Notes: a model not told the origin generated them from the letters alone. 64,000 nt of DNA from Muraenolepis orangiensis (GCA_027704905.1 CM051016.1:10762340-10826339), one strand, 5' to 3'; numbered from the stretch's first letter, positions 1 to 8,968 are shown. A program made the numbers and translations.

Positions 1-19
1 TTTGCCCACCCCTGCCCTA

Positions 20-150
20 ACCCTAACTGCTCCCCGGGCGCTGTACAAATAGCTGCCCACTGCTCCTAATACTAGGATGGGTTAAATGCAGAGAACACGT
101 TTCACTGTATGTCTTCATGTATGTGACCAATAAAGAGGATTCAATCCTCA
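20..150 (+). mobile_element. 3' part of a tRNA-derived SINE
   Basis: Matches the non-tRNA body and tail of the full copies at 32077-32275 (+) and 16322-16558 (-): the CCCCGGGCGCTGTA block, TAGCTGCCCACTGCTCC, ACTAGGATGGGTT and the end GACCAATAAAGAGGATTC. The tRNA-like head is missing; CCCTAACCCTAA stands at the break. Confidence 0.7.
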
Positions 151-240
151 CGATTTGTTGTTGTTGTTGTCTCTCTCCTCCTCTCTCTGCTCCTCCTCTC
201 CTCTCTCCTCCTCTCCATTCCACTTTTCTCCTCTGCTCAG

Positions 241-862
241 TGATGCAGATCAACAAGCTAATTGAGATGGAGGAGCTGGAGGAGGCGCATCTGAACCTCC
301 TGTCTCTGCGGCAGGAGTTCCAGGAGGAGCAGTGTGGAGAGGTGGAGGGGTCTATGGAGCAGTCCAAGAAGGAGAAGGACCTGCAGCTCCTCTACAGAAA
401 GCTCAGGGACAAGGTGAAGACCATAGTGCGTGACTCCAGTTCCCTTCCCTCTAGGAACAAGGGTCACCTGGTGTCCGTGGCCCGCCTGGTCCAGGAGGAG
501 GAGCGGAGGGACGGGGAGCCGGGCGGTCTGGCGGAGCCGGGGGGCTGGAGGGAGGTGTGGAGGGAGGCGGTGGGGGAGGGGGCGTTGGTCATAGTGGATG
601 GGGTTCACCTGGACGCTCCGGATCAGAACTCAGCCTGGCTGGCGGTGCATCTGGGCCAGCTGGGCCAGACTATAGTGCAGGACCTGGAGCGGGTGAAGAG
701 GGACCTCCGGGGTTCCTACCCTCCCAGCTTCAAGGTGTTCAGCACCTACGTCAGGTCCTACCACCGGGTGGTGGCACAGCACCTTAAGATGCTCAAGCAG
801 CAAGTGAAGGAGCTGAAGGATATATTGGCTCTGTTGAACTGGATCCTTAACCACTATCAGAG
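241..862 (+). CDS. TNFAIP2-like exon 1 of the visible part (large exon)
   Basis: A pyrimidine-rich tract ending in AG at 239-240 precedes this 622-nt exon, and a GTACGT donor follows 862. The first two bases complete a codon begun in an upstream exon, so the ATG at 243 is probably internal rather than the start. It encodes about 207 residues: helical heptads (KLIEMEELEEAHLNLLSLRQ), a W-REVWREAV block and a YVRSYHRVVAQHL block, as in the N-terminal Sec6 domain. A minisatellite starts about 12 bases past the donor. Confidence 0.85.
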
Positions 863-3800
863 GTACGTCCACAAGGTCTAACCCTACAGACATGAGGTCT
901 AACCCTACAGACATGAGGTCCTACAGACATGAGGTCTAACCCTACAGACATGAGGTCTAACCCTACAGACATGAGGTCCTACAGACATGAGGTCTAACCC
1001 TACAGACATTAGGTCTAACCCTATAGACATGAGGTCTAACCCTACAGACATGAGGTCCTACAGACATGGGGTCTAACCCTATAGACATGAGGTCTAACCC
1101 TACAGACATGAAGTATAACCCTACAGACATGAGGTCTAACCCTACAGACATGAGGTCCTACAGACATGAGGTCCTACAGACATGAAGTATAACCCTACAG
1201 ACATGAGGTCTAACCCTACAGACATGAGGTCTAACCCTACAGACATTAGGTCTAACCCTATAGACATGAGGTCTAAACCTACAGACATGAGGTCTTACAG
1301 ACATGGGGTCTAACCCTACAGACATTAGGTCTAACCCTACAGACATTAGGTCTAACCCTATAGACATGAGGTCTAACCTACAGACGAGGTCTAACCCTAT
1401 AGACATGAGGTCTAACCCTACAGACATGAGGTCTACAGACATGGGGTCTAACCCTACAGACATTAGGTCTAACCCTATAGACATGGTCTAACCTACAGAC
1501 ATGAGGTATAACCCTACAGACATGAGGTCTAACCCTACAGACATGAGGTCCTACAGACATGAAGTATAACCCTACAGACATGAGGTCTAACCCTACAGAC
1601 ATGAGGTCCTACAGACATGTGACTGTCATCATGTTTTAAATTAACCAAATGTTTTTTCTAATAAACCAATCAGATCAGTTGAGTGTAATGCGGGGTTGGA
1701 GTAAACATGGCAGTACTTTTTATTTAGAAGATTTTAGAAGAATCTTCTCTGCTTCCTTCCTTGGCAGTGAGAGGATCATGGGAAGCCCGTCCCTCCGACC
1801 AGAGATGCAGTCTGAGAGCACCGAGCTGGTCCTGGACCAGGACTTCCTAGACCAGCTCAAAGACCAGTGCTGCAGCCAAGTCCAGGTGTGCTTCTGCTGG
1901 TGTATTGGTTGTCCGGGAGGGGGGCAATCATTACTGTCCTCCTACTGTTTATTTACTAAACTAATACTGTACTATACTATGATGCTTTAGATTAGATTAG
2001 AGTGCAAATGTTGCAAGTAAAGTGCATGGTAATATATAATGTACAGTGGTTGAATAAGATGTAAAAACAGTATACAGTACATATTTAAAGTACTTTAAAG
2101 TAGTATACTTTACTAATACTATGAAGTACTAGACTATACTAATGATGCTATAAAGTACTTTACTATAATTTGATGCTATAAAGTACTATTCTATACTATA
2201 CTATGATACTATAAAGTAGTATACTTTACTAATGATGCTATAAAGTACTTAACCATACTATGATGCTATAAAGTACTTAACCATACTATGATGCGATAAA
2301 GTACTATACTATACTATGATGCTATAAAGTACTATACTATACTATGATGCTATAAAGTACTATACTATGATGCTATAAACTAAGTACTAAACTATGAGAG
2401 AAAATAATGAAGAGACTAACACTAACCCTAACACTATAAGTACTCTTCATTCTGCCCACTCTTGAATTTTATTTATTTATTTTATTATTATTATTTTTTT
2501 AAACTTCAAGAGTGGGCAGAATGAAGAGTAATTATAGTGTTAGGGTTAGTGTTAGTAGGGTAAGTAGGGTTAGTTGGGTTAGTGTAAGGGTTAGTAGTGT
2601 TAGGGTTAGTAGGGTAAGTTAGTACGGTTAGTATAAGGGTTAGTAGGGTAAGTGTTAGTAGGGTTAGTGTTATTAGGGTTAGTGTTATTAGGGTTAGTGT
2701 TATTAGGGTTAGTGTTAGGTGGGTTAGTGTAGAGTTAGTGTTAGTGGGGACAGTATAATCTGATTTACTTAGCTCAGATATTCAGTAGCTTTGTGTTTTA
2801 CAGTTATTTGTACACAATATATATGATGTATGTATATATGTTGTATTTATATGATGTATAGTATGTTATTATATATATTATCCTTTCACTGTCTGTCAGG
2901 TCGACATTCGTTTTTCACTTGGGAAACTTATAGAAATAGAAAATGAGTTTTGGAGGGAGAGGACATCACCTGATGTCAAGGACGGCTTCCTTATGTCACA
3001 TCTTGATTTGGACATCCAGACGGTACGTTCTCTCAGAAATACAAACACTAACCCCAACACTAACCATAACACTAACCCTCCTAACACTAACTCTAACCCT
3101 AACACTACTAACCCTAACACTAACCCAACTAACACCTACCCTCCTAACCCTAAAACTAACCCTAACTGGAGCGACTGCAGGAGAAAACTTAAAGTCGCTG
3201 AGAGGCTGACGTCGGGCCTGATTGCCTTTGTCGGACGTGCTACCAAAAATATTTGCTGAGATCCAAAAATCAGTTTCACAAAATCCTATTTAATGATTAT
3301 GAGCAACACGTAAACTTGCACAAAAAGTAATCAGTAACGTTACAGCTATCAAAGTGGCGGTCAACAAAAATACAGCGACCCACTCACCCTCTCTTCCACA
3401 CACACACAGCACACAGGTGAACAGGCGATTATTAACCAAGTGCCGCCCATATCCATGTGACCCAACTCAATAAACACAAAGCGATCACGCAATAATAAAT
3501 TATAATATTACAAACACAGACCAGACCAATACCAAAATTATGAACCATATAAATATAACAACAATATATAATAATATCCTTAGAAAGTTGATTCATGGCT
3601 ACTACACTAACACTAACCCTACTTACACTATACCTAACATTAACCCTATCACTAACCCTACAAACACCATCCCTAACCTTTCACTAAGCCTCCTAACCCT
3701 AAAACTAACCCTAACCCTACTAATCATAAAACAAACCTTAACACTACCTTTCTTACACTAACACAAATATTAACCATACTAACCCTATCCCTAACACTAA

Positions 3801-6800
3801 CCGTTCTAACCCAAACCCGAACACTAACTGTACTTGCACTAACCCTAACTCAACATTAACCCTGACACTAACCCTAACCCAAAATTAACCCTGACACTAA
3901 CCCTACTTACACTAACCCTAACCCAACATTAACCCGAACACTAACCCTACTAATCATAACACTAACCCTTCTAAACCTAACAAAAACCCTTACCCGACTA
4001 ACCCTTATACTAACCCTTACCTTTCTAACCCGTACCCCAACAGACTAAAACACCAACCCCCCACGTTAAATAAAACCCTACCATGTGAATGTTTCAGAGA
4101 GTCCAGGGCCTGGTCAGCAGCACCAGGACAGTTGACGTCCATCTGGAAAATAAACTGATTCACGCTTGTGTTGAGGAGTTGGTGAAGTTTCCCAAGAGGT
4201 AAATCACTCCTGAGTGAAACACGTCTCACCCTATAAACACTCCTGAGTGAAACATGTCTCACCCTATAAACACTCCTGAGTGAAACATGTCTCACCCTAT
4301 AAACACTCCTGAGTGAAACACGTCTCTTTGGTTGAGTGTTAATATGATGCAAGGGTTAGTGTTAATATGATGTGACCACATGAACATTAACCCTCACAAT
4401 ACGACTGTCTTCACTGAACCATTCAGTCAAAGAGACCGATTATTAAGGAGCAGGTAGGGGTTAGACAGTACAGAGACGGGTCATTAAGGAGCAGGTAGGG
4501 GTTTGACAGTACAGAGACGGGTCATTAAGGAGCAGGTAGGGGTTAGACAGTACAGAGACGGGTCATTAAGGAGCAGGTAGGGGTTAGACAGTACAGAGAC
4601 AGGTCATTAAGGAGCAGGTAGGGGTTAGACAGGACAGAGACAGGTCATTAAGGAGCAGGTAGGGGTTAGACAGTACAGAGACGGGTCATTAAGGAGCAGG
4701 TAGGGGTTAGACAGTACAGAGATGGGTTGTTAGGTTGTTATTAACTCTATTTCCTGTGCAGGTTTGAGGAAGCGTTGATGAGCAGCTATAATTCTACTGA
4801 GGATAACCCTTTAACTCCCACGCTCTGGGCCAAGTACCTCAACACCTCCATCAACAACTTCACCACACTACAGTAAGCACCACCTACACCACCTCCATCA
4901 ACAGCTCACCATACTACAGTAAGCACCACCTACACCACCTCCATCAACAGCTCACCACACTACAGTAAGCACCACCTACACCACCTCCATCAACAGCTTC
5001 ACCACACTACAGTAAGCACCACCTACACCACCTCCATCAACAGCTTCACCACACTACAGTAAGCACCACCTACACCACCTCCATCAACAGCTCACCACAC
5101 TACAGTAAGCACCACCTACACCCTCCATCAACAGCTCACCACACTACAGTAAGCACCACCTACACCACCTCCATCAACAGCTTCGCCACACTACAGTAAA
5201 CACCACCTACACCACCTCCATCAACAGCTCACCACACTACAGTAAGCACCACCTACACCACCTCCATCAACAGCTTCACCACACTACAGTAAGTCACTCT
5301 ATTTCCTGTAAACCCAACCCCATAATACCAGTTGCCTGGCAACCTGCCAAATGACTTGCATGTTCTGCTTCAGCTAACCCTTTCAATACAAAGTCCACCC
5401 TACCCTAACCTTAACGGTAACCCTTTAAATACCAAAGGCCAAACACATCATAAAAGACAATGCCTACCCTAGCCACAAACTGTATTCACTTTTACCGTCT
5501 GGCAGGCGATACCGCAGTATCAAGTGCCCTACAAATAGACTCCGAGATAGCTTCCACAGTCAGGCCATCAGGCTGCTGAACAAGGGCGTATAGCATATAA
5601 CAATGTATATTTTATTACATTGATTTATATATATTGCTCTTTTTCTGACATATTGCATTTTATATATTGCATTTTTATATATTTAACTTATACAGTTTTG
5701 TACTTTTTTACTTATTTTTATTCTATTCTGTTTTTTAGAACTGCAGTCTGTCGTCGGGTATTGCACATACGATTTTCACTCATTGCTTATACTTTGTGTG
5801 AACTGTGAAGTGGCAATAAACCTGACTTGACTTGACCAAGCTAACCCCTCACCCTATCCTTAACGGTAAACCTTTAAATACCTAGCTAACCCTTACCCTC
5901 ACCTTAACCTTAACCCTTGATTGAAAAATATGATATGATTTATTATGTTATTATTTATTAATTATTTATTATGTATTTGATTGGTCCCTCAGGCAACACA
6001 TGGAGCAGTACAGAGTTCGCTGCTCCGGACCAGTAGCTGACTTCAGTCAGGAGGTGAACTCCCTGCTGGAAAGGCAGGCTCACAGTCTGGAAGAGCAGTA
6101 CAACAACGACATCAAGGTGGGGGAGACTACCTTTAACCCTTTACCCTAACTCTGTGTCTAACCCTAACTCTTTTCCTTCACACTAACCATACATATTGCA
6201 CATGTAGGGTTGGATTAGATTAAACTCACTGCTGGATCAGATTAAACAAACCCTTTACCTACTAAGACTTGGCTGGTGTTTTTCAGCTCTATATGAGGAG
6301 GATGATGACGAGGAAGTGGCTGACCAATGATGAAGATTTCCAGAAGCTATCAAGACGTGTGGAGCTTCTCTCTGAACAGTGCTCCCAGATGAGGCCCCCT
6401 ACTGTTCAAGTGAGGTCACTGCTGGAACTAAACACCACAATAAGTAGGACTTGGCTCTGAGCCACAGTAGGAGAAGAATCTTGTGTGGTTCCTTCCTGTC
6501 CCCTCACACCTCATCTTCAGAACAATTGACCGGCGGACAGGAAGTTCCAGTGAATGGACATCTTGAACCCTTATTGTGTGCACCGTTTACAACCGTCAGG
6601 TGACTAGCTAACCGCCATCCTGTTGTTTTGATGAGCGCTAGGTGCTGGTGGACCGCCTGCACCACCACACGGTGAAAGACTACATCTCCCGGCTCATGAA
6701 CAGCTCGTACTCCTGCAAGAACAGGAAGCATGAAGGTGCGGCCAGGAAGCTACGGGAGCAGTGGTGGAAGATGAACAACCTGTTTATTGACATGGTAAAA

Positions 6801-8117
6801 GCATGCTATGCCAAGTTATGCTACCCTACAACATGCTATGCTAGCCTTTAACTGTGCTAAGCTACAACCACCATTACACTACAACTACACTACACATACA
6901 CCACAGCTACACTACAATTACACCACCACTACACTACACCACCACTACAACTACACCACCACTACACTACAACTACACCGCCACTACACTACAACTACAC
7001 CCACTACAACTACACCACCACTACACTACAACTACACCGCCACTACACTACAACTACACCACCACTACACTACAACTACACCACCACTACAACTACACCG
7101 CCACTACACTACACCACCACTACACTACAACACCACTACAACTACACCACCACTACAACTACACCACCACTACAACTACAACTACACCACTACACTACAA
7201 CTACACCGCCACTACACTACAACTACACCGCCACTACAACTACACCGCCACTACAACTACACCGCCACTACACTACAACTACACCGCCACTACAACTACA
7301 CCGCCACTACACTACACCGCCACTACAACTACACCACCACTACAACTACACCGCCACTACACTACAACTACACCACCACTACACTACAACTACACCGCCA
7401 CTACAACTACACCGCCACTACACTACAACTACAACTACACCACCACTACACTACAACTACACCGCCACTACACTACAACTACACCACCACTACACTACAA
7501 CTACACCACCACTACACTACAACTACACCGCCACTACACTACAACTACACCACCACTACACTACAACTACACCGCCACTACACTACAACTACACCACCAC
7601 TACACTACAACTACACCACCACTACAACTACACCGCCACTACACTAATTCTGAATTTTTTTTTTATTAGAAATCCACACATGAATGGCTCCACCCCTGGG
7701 AGACCATCTTAGTGACATCATCGGACGGGAGGACAAGAAGGACATCAAAAACCACCTGCAGCCTCTGGTGGAGCAGTACCCGGACCTGAGGTGAGGCAGG
7801 GTTAGGTGATTCTAGCGGATTCTCACTGGTCTGATTCCCAGAGAGAAGCACCTTGCTGCCATACTGTACCTCTTACTACGATAGCTGGTCCTAACTGGTT
7901 CTACCTGATTCCCAGGGAGAAGCACCTGGCTGCGGTCCTGTACTTCCGTGGGTTGGCGAGGGGCCGTGAGCGTCAGGTCATCCTGCAGCGTTTTGCAGAG
8001 CTCCAGAGGACGGTGTCCAGGGCCAGCGATCGGATTCTGTTCAGAGACATGACGGTCACAGTGAACACAGACTGCCTGCCCTTTGCCTGCATGACCTTCC
8101 TGCTGCCCGACAGCTAG
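241..8117 (+). CDS. TNFAIP2/M-Sec-like Sec6-family gene, 3' part (10 exons visible)
   Basis: Join of 241-862, 1768-1885, 2900-3022, 4098-4198, 4762-4872, 5993-6116, 6287-6409, 6642-6794, 7670-7790 and 7916-8117. The exons sum to 1798 nt and join in phase except inside exon 9. Seen: an alpha-helical, Leu/Gln/Glu-rich protein with no signal peptide or membrane segment, containing YMRRMMTRKW, a SDII...D-K-DIK block and a YPDLREKHLAA C-terminal region. Known: these are features of the exocyst Sec6/EXOC3-like family. The closest match in memory is TNFAIP2 (M-Sec), which works with RalA and the exocyst in actin-based tunnelling nanotubes; EXOC3L2 and EXOC3L4 are close relatives. Inference: a fish tnfaip2-like paralogue whose N-terminal exons lie left of the window. 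Odd: exon 9 has a one-base frame break and almost every larger intron holds a minisatellite. The paralogue is not assigned. Confidence 0.8.
875..1616 (+). repeat. 21-bp/16-bp minisatellite with telomere-like core
   Basis: About 740 bp of a mixed unit reading GGTCTAACCCTACAGACAT plus GA, alternating with a shorter form that lacks the TCTAACC part. The CTAACCCTA core is telomere-like. It fills most of the intron after exon 1 and starts just past its donor. Spurious ORFs on both strands come from the repeat. Confidence 0.95.
1768..1885 (+). CDS. TNFAIP2-like exon 2
   Basis: Acceptor CTTGGCAG ends at 1767 and the donor GTGTGC begins at 1886. The exon of 118 nt completes the codon split at 862 (phase 2) and ends in phase 0. 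It encodes SERIMGSPSLRPEM..., ending in KDQCCSQVQ, matching the family's central helix region. Confidence 0.8.
2090..2395 (+). repeat. AT-rich tandem repeat in intron 2
   Basis: Imperfect tandem units built on ACTATGATGCTATAAAGTAC, 22-31 bp apart, about ten copies. Confidence 0.85.
2415..2556. repeat. Long inverted repeat (52-bp arms, one mismatch)
   Basis: Left arm 2415-2466 and right arm 2505-2556 are reverse complements with a single mismatch (G2440 against A2531). A 38-bp A/T-rich loop separates them. The telomere-like repeat reads CTAACCC in the left arm and GGGTTAG in the right arm. Confidence 0.93.
2536..2750 (+). repeat. Degenerate telomere-like repeat, G-rich strand
   Basis: Repeated GTTAGGGTTAGTGTTAG and GTTAGTAGGGTAAG variants, interstitial and imperfect. 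Confidence 0.88.
2900..3022 (+). CDS. TNFAIP2-like exon 3
   Basis: Acceptor CTGTCAG at 2893-2899 and donor GTACGT from 3023. It has exactly 41 codons in phase 0, encoding VDIRFSLGKLIEIENEFW and continuing to the SHLDLDIQT end. Confidence 0.82.
3043..3170 (+). repeat. Degenerate telomere-like repeat, C-rich strand
   Basis: Starts about 20 bases into the intron after exon 3. Variants of AACACTAACCCTAACACTAC. Orientation is opposite to the block at 2536-2750. Confidence 0.88.
3171..3602. other. Intron 3, no recognised feature
   Basis: Non-repetitive intronic DNA between two telomere-like blocks; only short CA runs and AT-rich sequence. I see no gene. Confidence 0.5.
3603..4030 (+). repeat. Degenerate telomere-like repeat, C-rich strand, second block
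   Basis: About 430 bp of CTAACCCTAACACTAACC-type variants, more diverged than the first block, filling the end of intron 3 up to the acceptor of exon 4. Confidence 0.88.
4098..4198 (+). CDS. TNFAIP2-like exon 4
   Basis: Acceptor GTTTCAG ends at 4097 and donor GTAAAT starts at 4199. The 101-nt exon (33 codons plus 2 nt) encodes RVQGLVSSTRTVDVHLENKL and continues through a CVEELVKFPK helix. A 33-bp tandem repeat begins six bases into the following intron. Confidence 0.82.
4205..4326 (+). repeat. 33-bp minisatellite abutting a splice donor
   Basis: Nearly identical copies starting at 4205, 4238, 4271 and 4304, containing CACTCCTGAGTGAAACA and GTCTCACCCTATAAA. The first copy starts six bases after the exon 4 donor. 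Confidence 0.93.
4443..4735 (+). repeat. 41-bp minisatellite with GTAGGGGTTAGAC core
   Basis: Seven copies about 41 bp apart (GAGCAGGTAG at 4448, 4489, 4530 and so on), each with GGGGTTAGACAGTACAGAGA. The GTAGGG-TTAGAC part matches the reverse complement of the array at 875-1616, suggesting a shared origin. Confidence 0.92.
4762..4872 (+). CDS. TNFAIP2-like exon 5 (donor tandemly amplified)
   Basis: Acceptor CTGTGCAG ends at 4761 and the first donor GTAAGC follows 4872. The 111-nt exon completes an Arg codon and encodes FEEALMSSYN... to TSINNFTTL plus two bases. This donor is chosen because only it joins in frame to exon 6 (CA|G gives Gln). Nine further copies of the exon end plus donor follow downstream, and reading into any of them meets TAA at once, formed by the GTAAG of the first donor. 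Confidence 0.82.
4841..5292 (+). repeat. 46/47-bp minisatellite made of exon 5 end plus splice donor
   Basis: The ACTACAGTAAG junction occurs ten times, with its C at 4871 (the real one), 4917, 4963, 5010, 5057, 5103, 5147, 5194, 5240 and 5287. Each unit holds CACCTCCATCAACA-CT(T)CACC, which is the end of exon 5, then the donor and CACCACCTACAC. The last copy reads ACA|GTAAGT, a better donor consensus than the real one. Confidence 0.95.
5440..5836 (+). mobile_element. CR1/L2-type LINE, 5'-truncated 3' end
   Basis: Encodes broken remains of the LINE ORF2 C-terminus (GRRYRSIKC, RDSFHSQAIRLLN, with stops), then an AT-rich 3'UTR ending in a short CTTGA-type tail. The same element is at 17101-18035. 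It lies in the intron between exons 5 and 6, sense to the gene. Confidence 0.85.
5993..6116 (+). CDS. TNFAIP2-like exon 6
   Basis: Acceptor CCCTCAG ends at 5992 and donor GTGGGG starts at 6117. The exon has 124 nt (1 + 41 codons) and ends in phase 0. It encodes QHMEQYRVRCSGPVADF and continues through EVNSLLERQ to EEQYNNDIK. It follows an intron with a minisatellite and a LINE 3' end. Confidence 0.83.
6287..6409 (+). CDS. TNFAIP2-like exon 7
   Basis: Acceptor TTTTTCAG ends at 6286 and donor GTGAGG starts at 6410; 41 codons in phase 0. It encodes LYMRRMMTRKWLTNDEDF, a motif typical of TNFAIP2/EXOC3L proteins, and ends RPPTVQ. Related sequence flanks the exon on both sides. Confidence 0.85.
6642..6794 (+). 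CDS. TNFAIP2-like exon 8
   Basis: Acceptor GCGCTAG ends at 6641 and donor GTAAAA starts at 6795; 51 codons in phase 0. It encodes VLVDRLHHHTVKDYISRLM, then a basic stretch, and ends KMNNLFIDM. The intron after it is almost entirely a 0.8-kb ACC-rich minisatellite. Confidence 0.85.
6868..7646 (+). repeat. ACC/ACT-rich minisatellite filling intron 8
   Basis: About 780 bp built from ACTACACTACAACTACACC and ACC/GCC-ACTACA variants. It lacks stop codons in two + frames, giving long His/Tyr/Thr ORFs that are artefacts. The array ends about 24 bases before the exon 9 acceptor. Confidence 0.95.
7670..7790 (+). CDS. TNFAIP2-like exon 9, carrying an apparent frameshift
   Basis: Acceptor TTATTAG ends at 7669 and donor GTGAGG starts at 7791. 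Read in the phase set by exon 8 it begins KSTHEWLHP as expected, but then loses the family pattern and ends in TGA at the exon end. The other frame gives GDHLSDIIGREDKKDIK through YPDLR, which is clearly the conserved sequence and joins exon 10 correctly. The exon is 121 nt; 122 would keep the frame. One base appears missing near the C run 7693-7696. The good frame cannot simply be used from the acceptor because it has a TGA at 7681-7683. This is either an assembly homopolymer error or a real inactivating deletion. Confidence 0.75.
7831..7884 (+). pseudogene. Duplicate of exon 10 acceptor and exon start
   Basis: CTGATTCCCAG followed by coding sequence for REKHLAAILYLLLR and a TAG at 7882-7884. 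The real copy, offset 74 bp, has the same acceptor and REKHLAAVLYF. Between the AG and CTGTAC, codons differ at third positions plus one Ile/Val change. If this acceptor were used, the protein would end 14 codons into it. Confidence 0.8.
7916..8117 (+). CDS. TNFAIP2-like last coding exon, with stop
   Basis: Acceptor GATTCCCAG ends at 7915. The exon completes an Arg codon, encodes EKHLAAVLYFRGLARGRERQ and continues to CMTFLLPDS, with stop TAG at 8115-8117. The EKHL-A-L-FRG block is the C-terminal signature of this family. A near copy of its acceptor and first 28 bases lies 74 bp upstream. A minisatellite begins right at the stop. Confidence 0.85.
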
Positions 8118-8408
8118 ACCCCACGACCAGCCTGCCTGTGGGGAACCCAGACCCACACCCAGCCCTCCTTGGGGGAACCCGGTCCCACAACCAGCCCTCC
8201 TTGGGGGAACCCAGACCCACACCCAGCCCTCCTTGGGGGAACCCGGTCCCACAACCAGCCCTCCTTGGGGGAACCCGGTCCCACAACCAGCCCTCCTTGG
8301 GGGAACCCGGTCCCACAACCAGCCCTCCTTGGGGGAACCCGGACCCACACCCAGGACCCCTTGGGGGAACCCAGACACACACCCAGGACCCCTTGGGGGA
8401 AACTAGGG
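8118..8408 (+). repeat. ~32-bp minisatellite in the TNFAIP2-like 3'UTR
   Basis: About eight units of the type CCCTCCTTGGGGGAACCC followed by GGTCCCACAACCAG or AGACCCACACCCAG. The first, diverged unit starts in the bases just after the TAG stop. Confidence 0.93.
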
Positions 8409-8570
8409 ACTCAACCATTGACTGCTCCTCTTCATACTGAAGATGATTGAGTCCAATTAAGTCATTACATCATGACATGATGTAATGATATTTTTACATC
8501 ATGAGAGGACATCATGATATTGTTACATTATGACATCACTCTTCCGTCCGCCAACTGCAATAGGGATTTA

Positions 8571-8576
8571 AATAAA
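8571..8576 (+). terminator. Candidate poly(A) signal of the TNFAIP2-like gene
   Basis: AATAAA, 454 bases past the stop codon and the first canonical signal downstream. The cleavage site is not determined. Confidence 0.45.
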
Positions 8577-8662
8577 TGGGCTCACTGCTGAATTCATGAA
8601 AAATTGTTGGTCCACTTAACTAACTAACCCTAAGGTAGCTTACCCTAACACTATGTTTACAG

Positions 8663-8880
8663 TGTGTGGTTGAAGAAGCCTCACCTGGCCCCAGTCAGAC
8701 TGATTAGAGTCTGGTTGCAGCAGCCTCACCTGGCCCCAGTCAGACTGATTAGAGTCTGGTTGAAGCAGCCTCACCTGGCCCCAGTCAGACTGATTAGAGT
8801 CTGGTTGCAGCAGCCTCACCTAGCCCCAGTCAGACTGATTAGAGTCTGGTTGCAGCAGCCTCACCTGGCCCCAGTCAGGG
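8663..8880 (+). repeat. 45-bp minisatellite, five copies
   Basis: Units of exactly 45 bp containing GCCTCACCTGGCCCCAGTCA and GACTGATTAGAGTCTGGTTG. A related single copy begins the element at 20340. Confidence 0.95.
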
Positions 8881-8968
8881 GTGGACTATGGATGACATGT
8901 TTCAACAAGTGCCAAAGTGATCGACTGATAGAAGACTGTTCTGTTATTAATTTCATCATAGACATTTG

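Noticed and set aside
117..240. Protein start at the ATG at 117
   Set aside because: This part is SINE tail and pyrimidine tract ending in a splice acceptor, so it is intron.
875..1616. CRISPR-like regular repeats
   Set aside because: Units are directly contiguous without unique spacers and the DNA is vertebrate.
2536..4030. A real telomere end
   Set aside because: Repeats are degenerate, change strand, lie in introns and are followed by conserved exons; interstitial telomere-like DNA fits better.
6808..7669. Two overlapping 270-aa ORFs rich in Thr, His and Tyr
   Set aside because: They are translations of a stop-free minisatellite inside an intron; both frames are open for the same reason and the flanking splice sites exclude the array.
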